Source: Pteria penguin
Lineage: Eukaryota; Mollusca; Bivalvia; Pterioida; Pteriidae
NCBI GenBank assembly: GCA_035048485.1
Contig: CM068587.1
Span: forward strand, 33,341,001-33,405,000
Direction of reading: 5' to 3'
DNA length: 64,000 nucleotides
Made by a program: the position numbers and the translations under genes. Below are positions 45,153 to 56,526 of this stretch, piece by piece (position 1 is the stretch's first letter; the number at the start of each line of letters is the position of its first letter). A model generated the notes under the pieces. That model worked only from the letters and a program-made list of their open reading frames with translations, had not been told where the DNA came from and made no database searches.

Positions 45153-46165
45153 CTATGCTCAGTATAGCACTCAACTGGTGTTTAGTATAACACATAATTT
45201 CTTGTGCTCAGTACCGCACCTCACTTGTGTTTAGTATAACACATAATTACCTGTGCTCAGTATAGCACTTCACTTGTGTTTAGTATAACACATAATTTCT
45301 TGTGCTCAGTATAGCACTTCACTTGTGTTAAGTATAACACTTAATTTTCTGTGCTCAGTATAGCACTTCACTTGTGTTTAGTATAACACATAATTTCTTG
45401 TGCTCGGTATAGCACTTCACTTGTGTTTAGTATAACACATAATTTCCTGTGCTCGGTATAGCACTTCACTTGTGTTTGGTATAACACATAATTTCCTGTG
45501 CTCGGTATAGCACTTCACTTGTGTTTAGTATAACACATAATTTCTTGTGCTCAGTATAGCACATCACTTGTGTTTAGTATAACACATTATTTTTTGTGCT
45601 CGGTGTAGCACTTCACTTGTGTTTAGTATAACACATAATTTCTTGTGCTCGGTATAGCACTTCATTTGTGTTTAGTATAACACATAATTTCCTGTGCTCG
45701 GTATAGCACTTCACTTGTGTTTAGTATAACACATAATTTCTTGTGCTCAGTATAGCATTTCAATTGTGTTTAGTATAACACATTATTTTCTGTGCTCAGT
45801 ATAGCACTTCACTTGTGTTTAGTATAACACATTATTTTCTGTGCTCAGTATAGCACTTCACTTGTGTTTAGTATAACACATAATTTCCTGTGCTCAGTAT
45901 AGCACTTCACTTGTGTTTTGTATAACACATAATTTCTTGTGCTCAGTATAGCACTTCACTTGTGTTTAGTATAACACATTATTTTCTGTGCTCAGTATAG
46001 CACTTCACTTGTGTTTAGTATAACACATAATTTCCTGTGCTCAGTATAGCACTTCACTTGTGTTTAGTATAACACATAATTTCTTGTGCTCGGTATAGCA
46101 CTTCACTTGTGTTTAGTATAACACATTTCCTGTGCTCAGTATAGCACTTCACCAGTGTTTACCAT
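45153..46165. repeat. About 49-bp minisatellite of paired palindromes, about 20 units
   Basis: Each unit is TGTGCTCAGTATAGCACTTC + ACTTGTGTTTAGTATAACAC + ATAATTTCC with small changes. It contains two inverted repeats, GTGCT-N6-AGCAC and GTGTT-N6-AACAC, with near-identical 6-base loops. It lies between the SGNH and gag ORFs. Confidence 0.9.
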
Positions 46166-46425
46166 AATATATAGTTTTCTGAGTTCAGTATCTAGCACTT
46201 TACTTTTGTGTTAAGTATGACACAATATTCCTTACATGCTCAGCGGAGCACTAATTTCATAATTCTTTAATTACACATGTTATGTAGAACATATGCGCAT
46301 TTATAATCAATATAAATAGCATATGTTAAGACTTAAGTTTGATAAACTTACTTTGTTTACAGTATTTTATACATGTTTCAAATAAGTTATTATCTGTTTA
46401 GTATATCCCATTTTCAGAGTTAGAA

Positions 46426-47185
46426 ATGCCTCCTCGTAAGAGAAAGCAAAGACAGGCTTACAACCCTCCCGCGGGGCGGCAAAGATCGAAAACTCCGAAG
46501 TCTCAAGTAGCTACAGCTTCGGCGGCAGTTGAAACTATGTCTATAGCAAATACTAATAACACCGTCCGCTACACAAGTAGCAGCCAGTACAGACTTCAGT
46601 GCCTTGGCACGTGAAATCATTCGGCAACAGAGTATATCGACACAAAACACAACATCAGAGGCCATGAATTCATCCGTAACGGTACCGGGAACACCAGAGG
46701 TTAGCATGGAAGCCTCGGACATACTGAAGTCTGCCAACACAGAGGAAACTAACTCACAGAATGTTATTAATTTAATTGAAATCATTTTTGAAGGTGAGCC
46801 AGAGCACAGTGTTAGTACATGTACTATTGGTTTATGATTTATCAGATGGAATACCCATCGGAGCGGAAGTAATTTCCAAATCAAAACAGAAGATCTGGGA
46901 AAATGAGTATATTGATTTAAAACAATAACTTCCTAACCAGGAGGACGAACCCATTTCAGTGTCTATCCCATTACACACTATCAATTTTAAACATCCTCAA
47001 AAAACTAGAGCCCCTCTTTCAGTGTATGAATGGACGGACGCGTTCCATATATTTATTTGTATTTATTTAGAGAAATATCCGAATCAGGCTGCAAATTTAT
47101 TGAATTACTGTAGTATTGTTAGAGACATCCAGAAATGTGCATGTGAGCAAGCTTGGAGGGACTACGATGAGTCCTTCCGTTGACT
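46426..47185 (+). pseudogene. Ngaro gag-like region
   Basis: It starts with a basic, disordered MPPRKRKQRQAYNPPAGRQR, shifts frame near 46600 to SEAMNSSVTVPGTPEVSMEA, then QKIWENEYIDLKQ and APLSVYEWTDAFHIFICIYL, EKYPNQAANLLNY and YDESFR. The P-L-S-x-x-E-WTDAF-IF...YDE-FR pattern matches gag-like segments I recall from Ngaro/DIRS elements of molluscs and fish. Frameshifts and a stop (LKQ*) break it. Confidence 0.7.
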
Positions 47186-47654
47186 TCGTCATTCAAACAA
47201 TCTGCCTTGGCCATTTAGTGTCTTAAAGAAGGACAAAGTCGTCATTCTGAACTTTTATCAAAGAAATTACAGTACTATCATTCAGTAAGGAAAACGACCA
47301 CCTATCTCTCTTCTTCATGAGACACTACATTTTTGACAAAATGATGTGTACGCACGTGCGTATTTGGCATAATGGTAGCTACGCCAATGAAATGCAAATA
47401 TCTCGCATATATTGGATGACTTCTTCTTTATATGTCCACCTAATAAGAATGCAAAGAAGACCTAACAAATTTTCTTTATCTTTATACCCAAATAGGTGTA
47501 CCGATAAAAGTGTATAAAACTTGTCTGCCCTGTACATGGCTAACCATTTACGGCATCGAGGTTGATACATACAAATGGAATGTCGTCTTCCTAAAGAAAA
47601 AATTGTGAAGATAAGTAGGAAATTACATGATATATGGGACAGGAAAAAGGTTAA
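47186..47654. other. Decayed reverse-transcriptase region
   Basis: The RT expected here cannot be read. Only short pieces with no clear catalytic YxDD remain, so much of the domain has probably been deleted. Confidence 0.5.
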
Positions 47655-48262
47655 CTTAAGGAACTACAATCATTAATCGGCCTCTTGAATTATGCTTGTC
47701 TTGCCGTAGTACCTGGTAGAGCATTTTTGAGGTGTTTGATTAACTTAATGTGCCATGTAAAGAAGCCTCACCATTTTATTCGTTTAAATAGTTCAGCCCG
47801 AGCCGACATAAACATGTGGTCTCAATTCATTGAAAATTTCAACGGTAAATCTATGTTCCTCGCCGATGTCTGGTTACCTTCTGACAGTTTATTATTTTTC
47901 ACTGATGCGTCGGGATCTATCGGCCTACGCGGCCCAAGTTGGTTTGCCGAAAGATGGCTACAGGCTTTGCAAAACTAGCTACCAAATCGCTGTGAAAGAG
48001 CTCTTTCCCATTGTGGTCGCCATGGAATAAAGGGTAGGGGGCTGCTTTGCAAAACAAAAAAGTTTTGATTAAATCAGATAATAAAGCGGTCTTTGACGTA
48101 AATAGTAAATCTTCGCGAGACGAAAGCCTTATGAAAATGAGGCTTCTGAGACGCCTGGTTCTCATCTCTCTATCTCATACATTTTGTTCAGAGCTGAATA
48201 CATTCCGGGGGAAATAAATACTCTAGCTGACAATTTGTCTCGTTTTGAATTACAGGAAACAT
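47655..48262 (+). pseudogene. Ngaro RNase H region
   Basis: Reads SLIGLLNYACLAVVPGRAFL, VKKPHHFIRLNSSARADINM, WSQFIENFNGKSMF and LLFFTDASGSIG. After frameshifts it reads AVKELFPIVVAME, IKSDNKAV and YIPGEINTLADNLSRFEL. The Asp (FTDASG), Glu (KELFPI), Asp (KSDNKAV) and last Asp (ADNLSR) of the RNase H active site are all still present. At least two frameshifts. Confidence 0.85.
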
Positions 48263-48299
48263 TCAAACTGGCCCCATGGCTTTCAACAACTCGGACAAA

Positions 48300-48724
48300 A
48301 GTACCAGATCATTTATTACTAATTGAATACGTCAGTACAGCAGCTATTGTCAGCTGCGCGCTGCGCTTAATCCATCATCAAAAGCGGCTTATAAACGCAG
48401 TTATAACATGTTTATTCAATGGCTGAACAAACCGCTATCTTTACCAATCAACAGAGTGACCAATGCAATTTTATAGGTTATTTATTTGCATCGGGTCTGT
48501 CTCCAAGCACTATTTCTTCTCACATTATTTTTCATCTCAGTTAAAACAAGCCGTGTCATTTATCGGCCCTGATACCCAATTATATAAAGGTCATAGTTTA
48601 CGTATATGCGCGGCAACCCACGCAGCTACTATGGATATATCAGAAAATGTCATTCAAAAGATGGGACGCGGGAATTCAAACGCCATGCGGCGATATATTG
48701 GACTTATTTCTGTTATTGTGTAAG
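48300..48724 (+). pseudogene. Ngaro tyrosine recombinase C-terminal region
   Basis: Contains KGHSLRICAATHAATMDISE then NVIQKMGRGNSNAMRRYIGL. HSLR supplies His and the second catalytic Arg. The Tyr nucleophile is in RRYI. The conserved Trp/His of GRW is Gly. The N-terminal half (about 48300-48480) is in broken frames. Confidence 0.8.
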
Positions 48725-48904
48725 CAAATCTTATCAATGTTCTTCCTTTAACCATGTATATATGGGTCCAGCATTTGGCTGCCCTTCCTCCTTCACTTTC
48801 ATTAGATGTGTGTACAGTTAGCAATTTCATTATGTTTGTTAGTATATTGTTCACATAACTTATTTCGTATGCATGATATTTCTGCTGATGCAATGTAATT
48901 TGCT

Positions 48905-49440
48905 CTGGCTCACCTGTGTTTCAGAAATTGTATTCCACAAACCATGGTATAGCATAATATTAATGAGTGACACTGCGCTATGCAATTTGCTTGACTATGA
49001 AATGCGTGGTTGTGGTTCAGAAGGTGTCTGCCACTTACCCTATCTTGTTTTGGTACTGAAGTACCAGGAACATTATTTGACCTTACGTTGTTCAATTTGA
49101 GCTGGGTTGATTAGCTATACAATTGTTTTGCTAACCTGTTGTGGTTCAGAAGATGTCTGCCACAAATACTACGTACATTATTTTGCTATCGGAAATATTA
49201 TTTGACATTATGTTGAACCGTTTTATTTCGTTCAGTTACCTAGTATTTTACATGTATGTGCTCAAATGTTGTGGCTCAGTAATTGTCTGCCACAGTCATT
49301 AATTTTTGCTCTGTATTACACAGTTCGAGTGTTTGTCAATCTTGTAATCGCGGATCCCTGTTGATCCCGAATTGTCGTAAATGTATAACTTTATAATTCT
49401 ATTAGTTAGCTGTAGTTCAGAAGTTGTCTGCTACAAGTAC
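48905..49440. repeat. Four covarying hairpins in the Ngaro 3' region
   Basis: TGTGG-TTCAGAAGATGTCTG-CCACA type motifs lie at 49011, 49140, 49270 and 49411, spaced 129-141 bp. The last has TGTAG...CTACA, a paired change that keeps the stem. The loop TTCAGAAG-TGTCTG is conserved. Confidence 0.75.
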
Positions 49441-49554
49441 CTCAGACATTCATGTAGCTTATAGATGAGAAAGTGATTGGTGTATTTCATTTCTGTGATT
49501 TTATTATTCTTTTGGGTGGCTGTAATCCTGTGCCGTGTGTCGGCTCAGTATTCA

Positions 49555-49737
49555 TGGCGCATTTTTTGGGTACGCCACCCACATTTTTTGTAGATGATAT
49601 ACACTCTATGTGTTTTCATGGTACACGGCGATCGCCTCTAGTCATTGTGTGTATTGTAGTTTATAGGCGTTCGCCGTGTTAGACATTGTTTGCTTAATGA
49701 TTACGTCATTCATCTTTAGAATAAATGACATATTTCA
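49555..49737 (+). repeat. Ngaro split direct repeat B1
   Basis: 183 bp, starting TGGCGCATTTTTTGGGTACG. It contains the inverted repeat ACACGGCGATCGCC ... GGCGTTCGCCGTGT. Confidence 0.9.
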
Positions 49738-49779
49738 TTCAGTCGATCTTATCTTGTTGTTAATCGGCATAGATGACAT

Positions 49780-50059
49780 AAAACCGTATTATTTCAGAAA
49801 ATAATATACTTTATGTACATGATGCTGATTGACATTAACGGTGCATTCTTTGTGTAACTGTCCAACGCATTCCATTATCTAATTGACCAGTTGGTCATTC
49901 CATTGTTTATTGTTAACTGACTAGTAGCGCATTCCATTTTAATTAACCAATCAGATTATATCTCATTAGCATATCGGCTGGCCTAATTAACAGAGGTCGC
50001 GCTCAGCGTCAGTTTCTTTGTTTGACTTGAGCTAATTGCACGATAACTTTTGATCAGCC
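49780..50059 (+). repeat. Ngaro split direct repeat A2
   Basis: 280 bp; matches A1. Between B1 and B2, as expected for Ngaro. Confidence 0.9.
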
Positions 50060-50181
50060 CGCCGGCCACCCCTTTCATCCGCCTTTCTTTTGGCATTACA
50101 TATGTATCCGACAATTAGATGTATATCATACAGAGTGTTATCACATTACTTTTAAATAATACTGATAATAATATCATTGTT

Positions 50182-50364
50182 TGGCGCATTTTTTGGGTAC
50201 GCCACCCACATTTTTTGTAGATGATATACACTCTATGTGTTTTCATGGTACACGGCGATCGCCGCTAGTCATTGTGTGTATTGTAGTTTATAGGCGATCG
50301 CCGTGTTAGACATTGTTTGCTTAATGATTACGCCATTCATCTTTAGAATAAATGACATATTTCA
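50182..50364 (+). repeat. Ngaro split direct repeat B2
   Basis: 183 bp; matches B1. Its inverted repeat ACACGGCGATCGCC/GGCGATCGCCGTGT is perfect here. Confidence 0.9.
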
Positions 50365-50604
50365 GACATAAAGCAACTTACGTAATTTGAAAAAAAAAAA
50401 ACATTGATGATCTTATCAAAATTTCAGATAATCTTTAATAAAATGACATAAGTAAAGCATACGGAAAAATTTTTCTCCTGTATTGTCACTGTTACGTATA
50501 GTATAATATAAGTTTATGTATTATTTGTGGAGAAAACAATTTTCTGAGTGTGAGATTATGTCATACATTATCATTATTACTTTCTTGATTTTTGTGACTT
50601 GTAG

Positions 50605-50707
50605 ATCCAGTATGTCTCGACCTTTATTTACAGACAATTATATAGACTACAGAGGCTTTGACCTCTACAACAGGGTTGGTAAATCTATTTGAGTCAACTT
50701 CTAAAAG
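50605..50707 (+). pseudogene. Exon 3 relic of the duplicated gene
   Basis: 103 nt, the same length as exon 3, with flanking TTGTAG acceptor and AAAG|GTATAA donor kept. Reads VCLDLYLQTII, a TAG stop, then TTEALTSTTGLVNLFESTSK in the exon 3 frame. The stop shows decay. Confidence 0.85.
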
Positions 50708-51099
50708 GTATAAACATTAATAGTGATATAATATATGTTTTAATACTTTGTTACATCACCAGCTTCTTTGAAGAGATCGTTGAAAATCTCCACAACCATA
50801 ATAGAAAATAATTTAGGTATTCATATAAATTTAACAATACATGTATGGTATTATAACACAATATATGAAATTCAAAGAAACGTCTACCCGGATTGCCTTT
50901 ACATTGAGTAGTGCGTAGATGATTCCTTGCTTCAATGCATTTTGTAATTAACTTCAGAAAATTTAATCGGGGTGCTTACGGATGATACTGCAGATACAGG
51001 AGTGATTCTACCTCTCGGTGCCACACTAAATATCAAAATCAGAGGGTGATCAGAGGGTTGTCGAACTAAATCATTTTCTTACATATAAACCCCAGCAAA

Positions 51100-51185
51100 T
51101 AAAGTATGGGGATATATTGGATTAAGCTTGTCTGTCCGTCTGTCTGTCTGGCATCCGTCATCACATCCCTATCCGGTTTTCTTAT
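51100..51185 (+). mobile_element. Pearl-like head fragment
   Basis: AAAGTATGGGGATATATTGG is followed by TTGTCTGTCCGTCTGTCTGTCTGG. No tandem core follows. Confidence 0.45.
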
Positions 51186-51624
51186 TATTTACTTTTCCAG
51201 GCATTCCAATGATTTTTTTAGATTTAGCTTTATAACAAATGACACCTTTTGACTTGTCACATGAAAAATAAGTTTGCTTGAAAACCCTTGAGTGTTGAAG
51301 CCTGTTGTCTGCGGGAATGATGACAGAAAAAGTTGAATACATATTGATTACAATCTCAAAGATTGTCTTGAAAATCTTGCACTTTGCATAAAATAAATGT
51401 AACCCTTAGGAAGAGACACATGGCGTTTTCATGAATGATCATGGAATTACAGTGCTTTTACTTTGTCTAGAGGACTTTATACTGGTACTGAGCAAATCAT
51501 TCTCGTGTCTTATATGTGTTTTGTTATTGCACTCCTGAACTTTGAAATCGATAGAGCATAAGGATTCATCATATTCTTAGATGTACATGGAATTTTATAA
51601 TTTTTCTTAATTATTTTGTGAAAG

Positions 51625-51728
51625 GATGAAAGCACAGACCACATTCTAGTATAATAGGAACCTTGACAGGAGTTGAAGGAGTGGGCTCATCGTCATGGCC
51701 ATATGGTATTGTAGAAAAAGAAGAAAAT
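51625..51728 (+). pseudogene. Exon 4 (transmembrane) relic
   Basis: AGCACAGACCACATTCTAGTATAATAGGAACCTTGACAGGAGTTGAAGG aligns with exon 4. The acceptor AG is altered to AAAG, the membrane-helix codons are disrupted by deletions (GTTGAAGGAGTGGGCTCATCG), and the GTGAGTAATAC donor is kept. Confidence 0.8.
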
Positions 51729-51961
51729 GTGAGTAATACAGGTTTTGAGTTTCATGATTTGTGTAAACAATACGTCACAGGAGCCGAAATGTGGTGTAAC
51801 TTTGCATATTCTAATATTATTTATTTTATTGACTATTAGATTCAAAAATTCATCCAAGATACTGCTTATAACATAATAGGTCAAGTCCTGTTTTGACAAA
51901 TTTTTGCCAAAATCATAGATCATCATGTCAAAATTTGAAGCGTTAATACTTTAGATGTAAT

Positions 51962-52690
51962 ACAGTTGAAACTCGTTAACTCGAAGTCGCTGGGACCGTC
52001 AGAAATACTTCGAGTTATGCGAAGTTCGAGTTAACCGAAGTTAGCACTTTGCCTATCTTTCGTATAATACTATTCACTTAGCTGAACAGACATGTTGGTA
52101 CACTCAATATTGGCTAATACACATGTTACAATGATAAAGCACACCTGCATAACAATTCCATAATTTATTAAGATTGCATAATGAAATAACAATACGACAA
52201 AACTTACTAATATTTATAAAAATAAATTTAATTTAATTTAATTTTAATTTTGATAAAACATTGCACAACAGGAGGCACAAAGATAAATAGAACAAAGAAG
52301 CATGCAGTATAATTTACAGATCTTACTTCAACAAAACGATATTCTTATATTCTTAGCACAGTCTAAATAAACATTTACAATGAGGAACTAAATAAGCACT
52401 GATGTTTTGTTATTGCACTGAATGATTCAGTCCCTAGGCACTATATTGTTCATGAAGTCCTCCATTGTCGTCTGTTTAGTACACACATTCTGTAAATAAG
52501 CATTCAGTAGCATGGAATTGAGGTCAGCTAACGCAGAGAGTGCACGGTAATTACTGGTGGATTGGAAATCAAAGAAGATGCGTAGAACATCGTAGGCTGC
52601 AAAAGCACTCTCGATCGTTGGTCTGGTGGATAATGAAATGCAAGTGTTCAAGCGGTGTCGCAAACCCTTTGCTATGAATTATTTTAAAAA
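51962..52690 (-). pseudogene. Pogo/Tigger-type DNA transposon remnant
   Basis: The terminal repeat TACAGTTGAAACTCGTTAACTCGAAGTCGC with TA flank, and CGAAGTTCGAGTTAACCGAAG inside, resemble Tigger/pogo ends known from many animals. On the minus strand 52427-52663 reads SAFAAYDVLRIFFDFQSTSN then YRALSALADLNSMLLNAYLQ and KQTTMEDFMNNI, like the C-terminal tail of that transposase group (QTKMTDFF-type ending). The DDE core is absent. Confidence 0.6.
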
Positions 52691-53799
52691 TATGATGTGA
52701 TTACTCCATGTTTGGAAAATGTCCCAAACGTCATAGAAAATGGTTTGTGATGAAGTTTTCGAAACGGATAAAAATTAATTTAGAAATAAAAGAAAAAAGA
52801 GGAGTTACTGGCTCAGTTGTGTGGCAGAAGTCACCATGGAGCTATACAATACATGAATATCAATAATATACTAGCACATATAACACATTACAAAAATATC
52901 TGAGTGTAGTGCAATTATGAAACCGACTTAGGACGGTAATTTGATTTGACAAAAGCCAAAGAATGATATCATGGGATATTGTGGATTTTGAGCCTTAGTG
53001 CTTGAAAAGTGAGGTAGGTAGAACTGACCTATGAAGTTATTTTAAATCAACTGATAATTTAAAATTTGTGCCTATGATTAACAATAGCCTTGTACCACAA
53101 GATGAATTAGAGGACTTAAGGGCCTCCCACAAGCAGTACATGTCTGGAAATAAATACTTTATTTATAAATCATATGAAACTGAATAAATAGATCGTTGAC
53201 TGTATGACAAGAAATGACAAGTAATTATAACGTCATACAGAAAGTGCTTTGGGATATTGGCGGTAAACAAGGACTGAATTAACTAGATATTGAGTACACT
53301 TCACCAAATTTTGGACAAAGTTCAATTGTCATATATCCACGTTGTATGCACTTGTATCAACATCCACATTAACACGAGGACACTTAATCAGACATATTGC
53401 ATGAACTCTGTACATTTATTTGGTTCAGTCTTTGCTTAATTATATTGAACAGATGTAGTAAGGATAATATTGACATATATGATAGGAGAATAACTCTTGA
53501 AATCACGATTTATCAGTCATTGAAAGTCGAAATAATTATACCACAACAGGAAAGATTCATACATGCTATCAGTCTTATATGTGTTTTCTGAAAAAAATCC
53601 CCCAGAGAGTACAAGACTTGCTGTCGTGTCTGTAAATTAGTCTGTCTATCACAACTCATATTTCCTGAACCGTTTATCAGAATTTGGGATATGAACTCTC
53701 AAACAAATTTGAGAAGTCTGGATCCCCAAATAAATATTACTTAAAATATAATATTAATGATCTTATGAATTTTAACGACAAATGATCATAAATCACTCT
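52691..53799. other. No recognisable feature
   Basis: Intron-like AT-rich DNA of the duplicated copy; diverged dispersed repeat from about 53590. Confidence 0.45.
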
Positions 53800-53990
53800 A
53801 AAACTAATGAGTATCTCCCTCGTGCATAGCTATGTACTTAGATGGCTTCTTTATTTCACATTTCGGTCATTTTGGTTTCAACATTGCTTTTCAAATATTC
53901 ATATATTATGAGAATTCCAATTATTCGGCCACGAGCATCACTGAAGAAACATAAGTTGTCGAAATGCGCATCTGGTGCACAAAATTTAAA
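53800..53990 (+). repeat. Dispersed repeat carrying a hammerhead ribozyme, copy 2
   Basis: Matches the minus strand of 345-527: GTATCTCCCTCGTGCATAGC, TTTCGGTCATTTTGGTTTCAACATTGCT, GAGAATTCCAATTATTCGGCCACGAGCATCA, then the ribozyme. Confidence 0.75.
53934..53978 (+). ncRNA. Type-I hammerhead ribozyme, one stem II mismatch
   Basis: AGCAUCA / CUGAAGA (53941-53947) / stem II 53948-53960 / GAAA (53961-53964) / UGCGCA / UC / UGGUGC. The closing pair of stem II next to the core is A-C (A53948, C53960) instead of G-C in copy 1, leaving three pairs around UAAGU. Core bases are otherwise intact. Activity may be reduced. Confidence 0.75.
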
Positions 53991-54939
53991 GATACATGTA
54001 TATATGTTTTATATTTATTTCACATGTTGATAGTCACTTAGGATATGGGATTCAGACAGGGGTCTCAGGTCATTTCTAAAAAGATCAAGGTAACTCAGAA
54101 AAAAGACGTCAAAATTTGCAAAATACAAAATTTACCAGTTTATGTTCTAACTTCATATCAAGCATGCATTAAGCCCAACATTTATGCTTTTTGTGACTTT
54201 GTGTCTGTGTGTCAATATGTGTTCATTAATCCAATTTAATATCGTCAACCGTTCATGAGATTTTTGCTCATATTCCAATCACACAGTCGTCACTTGCAAT
54301 ATGGACTTTCTAACAAATGTGACTCAAGATGATTTTTGAAATCTAAGTTAACCCAGAAAATAGAATTTAATACAAAGGAGCTTATAATTTAGCGACATGT
54401 ACTCGTTTCTTTAGACAGATGTTAATTGTCACTCATGATTTCAGACAATGGTCACTCTAACAGGTTATTTCTGAATGGTTCAGATCACTCAGAAACTAAA
54501 ACTTAAAATTACCACAATATCTTTATATATTAGCATATTTTAGCCAGCGTATATTCATACTTAATATTAAGGATTCATGCAACCAAACTTTATTATTTTC
54601 ACTGCTTAATAATTGAGCCTTAAGTGTTTCTCATCTGATAGTCATGAGTTTGATGCAGTTTCCTTATTTATAACAATGAAATGAGACTGGTTTAATGAGA
54701 AGAATGGAACTGTCCAACGCGTTATTGCTGCTGTAAGGCACACAACGCCGCACTCTAGCATCTGATTTCAACTTTGATATCAGTTTACTCTGTTTTTCAG
54801 AATTCTTTACTAAAACGTGTAAGCTTAACTGTCTTTAGCAAACGAGAATGAATCCAGACGCGTTAGCAAGAGTTGAACGTGCAGTTGTGTTAGGAATGCA
54901 CTCAAATGCAGTTTTAGTATTAATGATATTATCTGTCAG
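53991..54939. other. Intron-like, diverged dispersed repeats
   Basis: Shares CACTCAGAAACTAAAACTTAAAAT-type blocks with 28500. Includes sequence matching intron 4 just before exon 5 (TTAGCAAACGAGAATGAATC, GTGTTAGGAATG). No gene. Confidence 0.5.
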
Positions 54940-55008
54940 CTCTAACGAATTCCAATATAAAAACCGAAAATATTGAACTACAGGAAACAAACGATCTTCT
55001 ACAAAGTA
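54940..55008 (+). pseudogene. Exon 5 relic of the duplicated gene
   Basis: LTNSNIKTENIELQETNDLL then QS aligns with LANSNYKSVNVELYETASLL. The frame is still open and the acceptor TGTCAG is kept, but the donor GTATGC is replaced by TAAAAA. Confidence 0.8.
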
Positions 55009-55084
55009 AAAACGAAGAAGTACCGAAGGTTAATCCATTTCTCATAATCCATGGAATAAAAGGACAATATCGTGAATAGTGTCA

Positions 55085-56160
55085 TATTCAGACAAATGCG
55101 AACCCCAATAAAATCGAGGTGAGACCAGGTGCCCGGGACGAGTAAGCGTCACCTGGTTGCATTAAACACCCAGTCCAGCAACAACCTTTCAAATCGAGGA
55201 GGTAAATACCTAAATATACACGCACGAACACACGAAGAAGACAAGAAAACGAAGTCAAATTATCCCATTCTAGGCAAGAAATGCTGCCTAAATGAAATTC
55301 CGGTGTCGGAAACGCACCTGCACAAGTGTCTGTATATATGTACATATCATGTCAAATCAGGTATAGTCAAAAAGTTAAGATGGTTATTTTGTATGGTTAG
55401 GTCCCAAAATATCAGTTAATATTCTTGAAAGAGGAATCTGAAATTGCACTAGATCCCTATATCGACCATAGAACTTCCTCAGCAATGTCAAACGTTCCTC
55501 AATATATTCTAGTAAGAATAGTTTCGTGGCAAGAAGCCTCGCTCTCGGGACGAAATTTTCATATTTAGAACATGCCCTGGCATAGCGTATAAGATGTGAA
55601 ATGAAGACGCCATATGCGGGAGAGTAAGGTATGTTGCTACTCAGAAAAGGGAAGTTGGTAATAATGAAATTGAAATCGTCACGTTTGTCATAGAGAGAGG
55701 TTACTAATGCACCATCGTCATTAATTGATAGGAGTATATCGAGGTATGAAGCAGAAAGATGCGCTCTCTGTTGTATCTTTTATCTCGAGCTTCTTTGGAC
55801 ATATGATGTTGAGGTGATTCTTAAATATATGTTTGTTAATCGACAACACGTCATCGATGTATCTGTATGTTGAACCGAGATGCTAATTGTTTATTGCCTT
55901 TAGAGAGCAGAGACTGTGTGAATTCTGCCTCGTAAGAGTACAAAAATATGTCAGCCAGAAGAGACGCGGAATTAGTACCCATAGGAATGCCAACAATCTG
56001 TTGGAACACTTTCCCACCAAATATCACAAAAATATTATCTATAAGAAATTCTAACATTTGGATGATCTCTTTTTCTGTATACTTGCTGCTGGAATCAGTG
56101 TTCCTCTGGTATGCATTTATGAATAGAGTAATATGTTTATCAAAAATGTTAAAAGACAAA
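55085..56160 (-). pseudogene. Penelope-like reverse-transcriptase element, minus strand
   Basis: On the minus strand 56159-55851 reads KYTEKEIIQMLEFLIDNIFV, IFGGKVFQQIVGIPMGTNSA and SLLADIFLYSYEAEFTQSLL. IPMGT-S and ADIFLYSYE are the RT fingers-to-palm block. Later parts (YIDDVLSI-type, KRDDFNF-type) are in broken frames towards 55430. The terminal block near 55085-55190 (GGTGAGACCAGGTGCCCGGG) resembles the solo segments at 10015 and 42841. Penelope-like assignment is from recall of this RT family in bivalves. Confidence 0.7.
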
Positions 56161-56526
56161 CATTTATATTATGAATTTTACATGAAGTATTAGATGGCCA
56201 TGAGAAATATATTTTATTTTATGGTTTGATATACGTCGTATAAAGTAATGAATTTAAACAACATTTACGTCAGCGTGATTTATGGTATTTTAAAAATATT
56301 GAAAATGAATTAAAAACCATTTGAGTGTAAGTGAAAAATTACACCAGATTGCATATTTTATATTATAATAGAAATGGAATTATTTTTAACTTTATGAGAT
56401 TCAAGCAGTAGGAACAAAATAGCATTAAATTGTGTACAGCCTGAGCTCGTACTGTATTTGGGTTATAATATCTAAGATCATTCAAGTTATAAGTGCCCTT
56501 ATGAATGGTGATATATTTTATTTGTT

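Larger units (their letters stand above)
43699..50364 (+). mobile_element. Ngaro/DIRS-type tyrosine-recombinase retrotransposon, nearly full length, inactive
   Basis: Split direct repeats A1 43699-43979, B1 49555-49737, A2 49780-50059 and B2 50182-50364 give the order A1-body-B1-A2-B2 that defines Ngaro-like elements. In order, the body holds an SGNH-hydrolase relic, a palindromic minisatellite, a gag-like region, RNase H, and a tyrosine recombinase. Most of the reverse transcriptase is deleted or unreadable (47190-47650). Frameshifts and stops occur in every ORF. Elements of this class replicate through a circular intermediate inserted by the recombinase and leave no target duplication, consistent with none being seen. 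Confidence 0.9.

Noticed and set aside
45153..46165. CRISPR-like regular array
   Set aside because: Units are continuous tandem repeats without unique spacers, and lie inside a eukaryotic retrotransposon.
46420..46884. 154-codon minus-strand frame
   Set aside because: Antisense of the Ngaro gag-like region.
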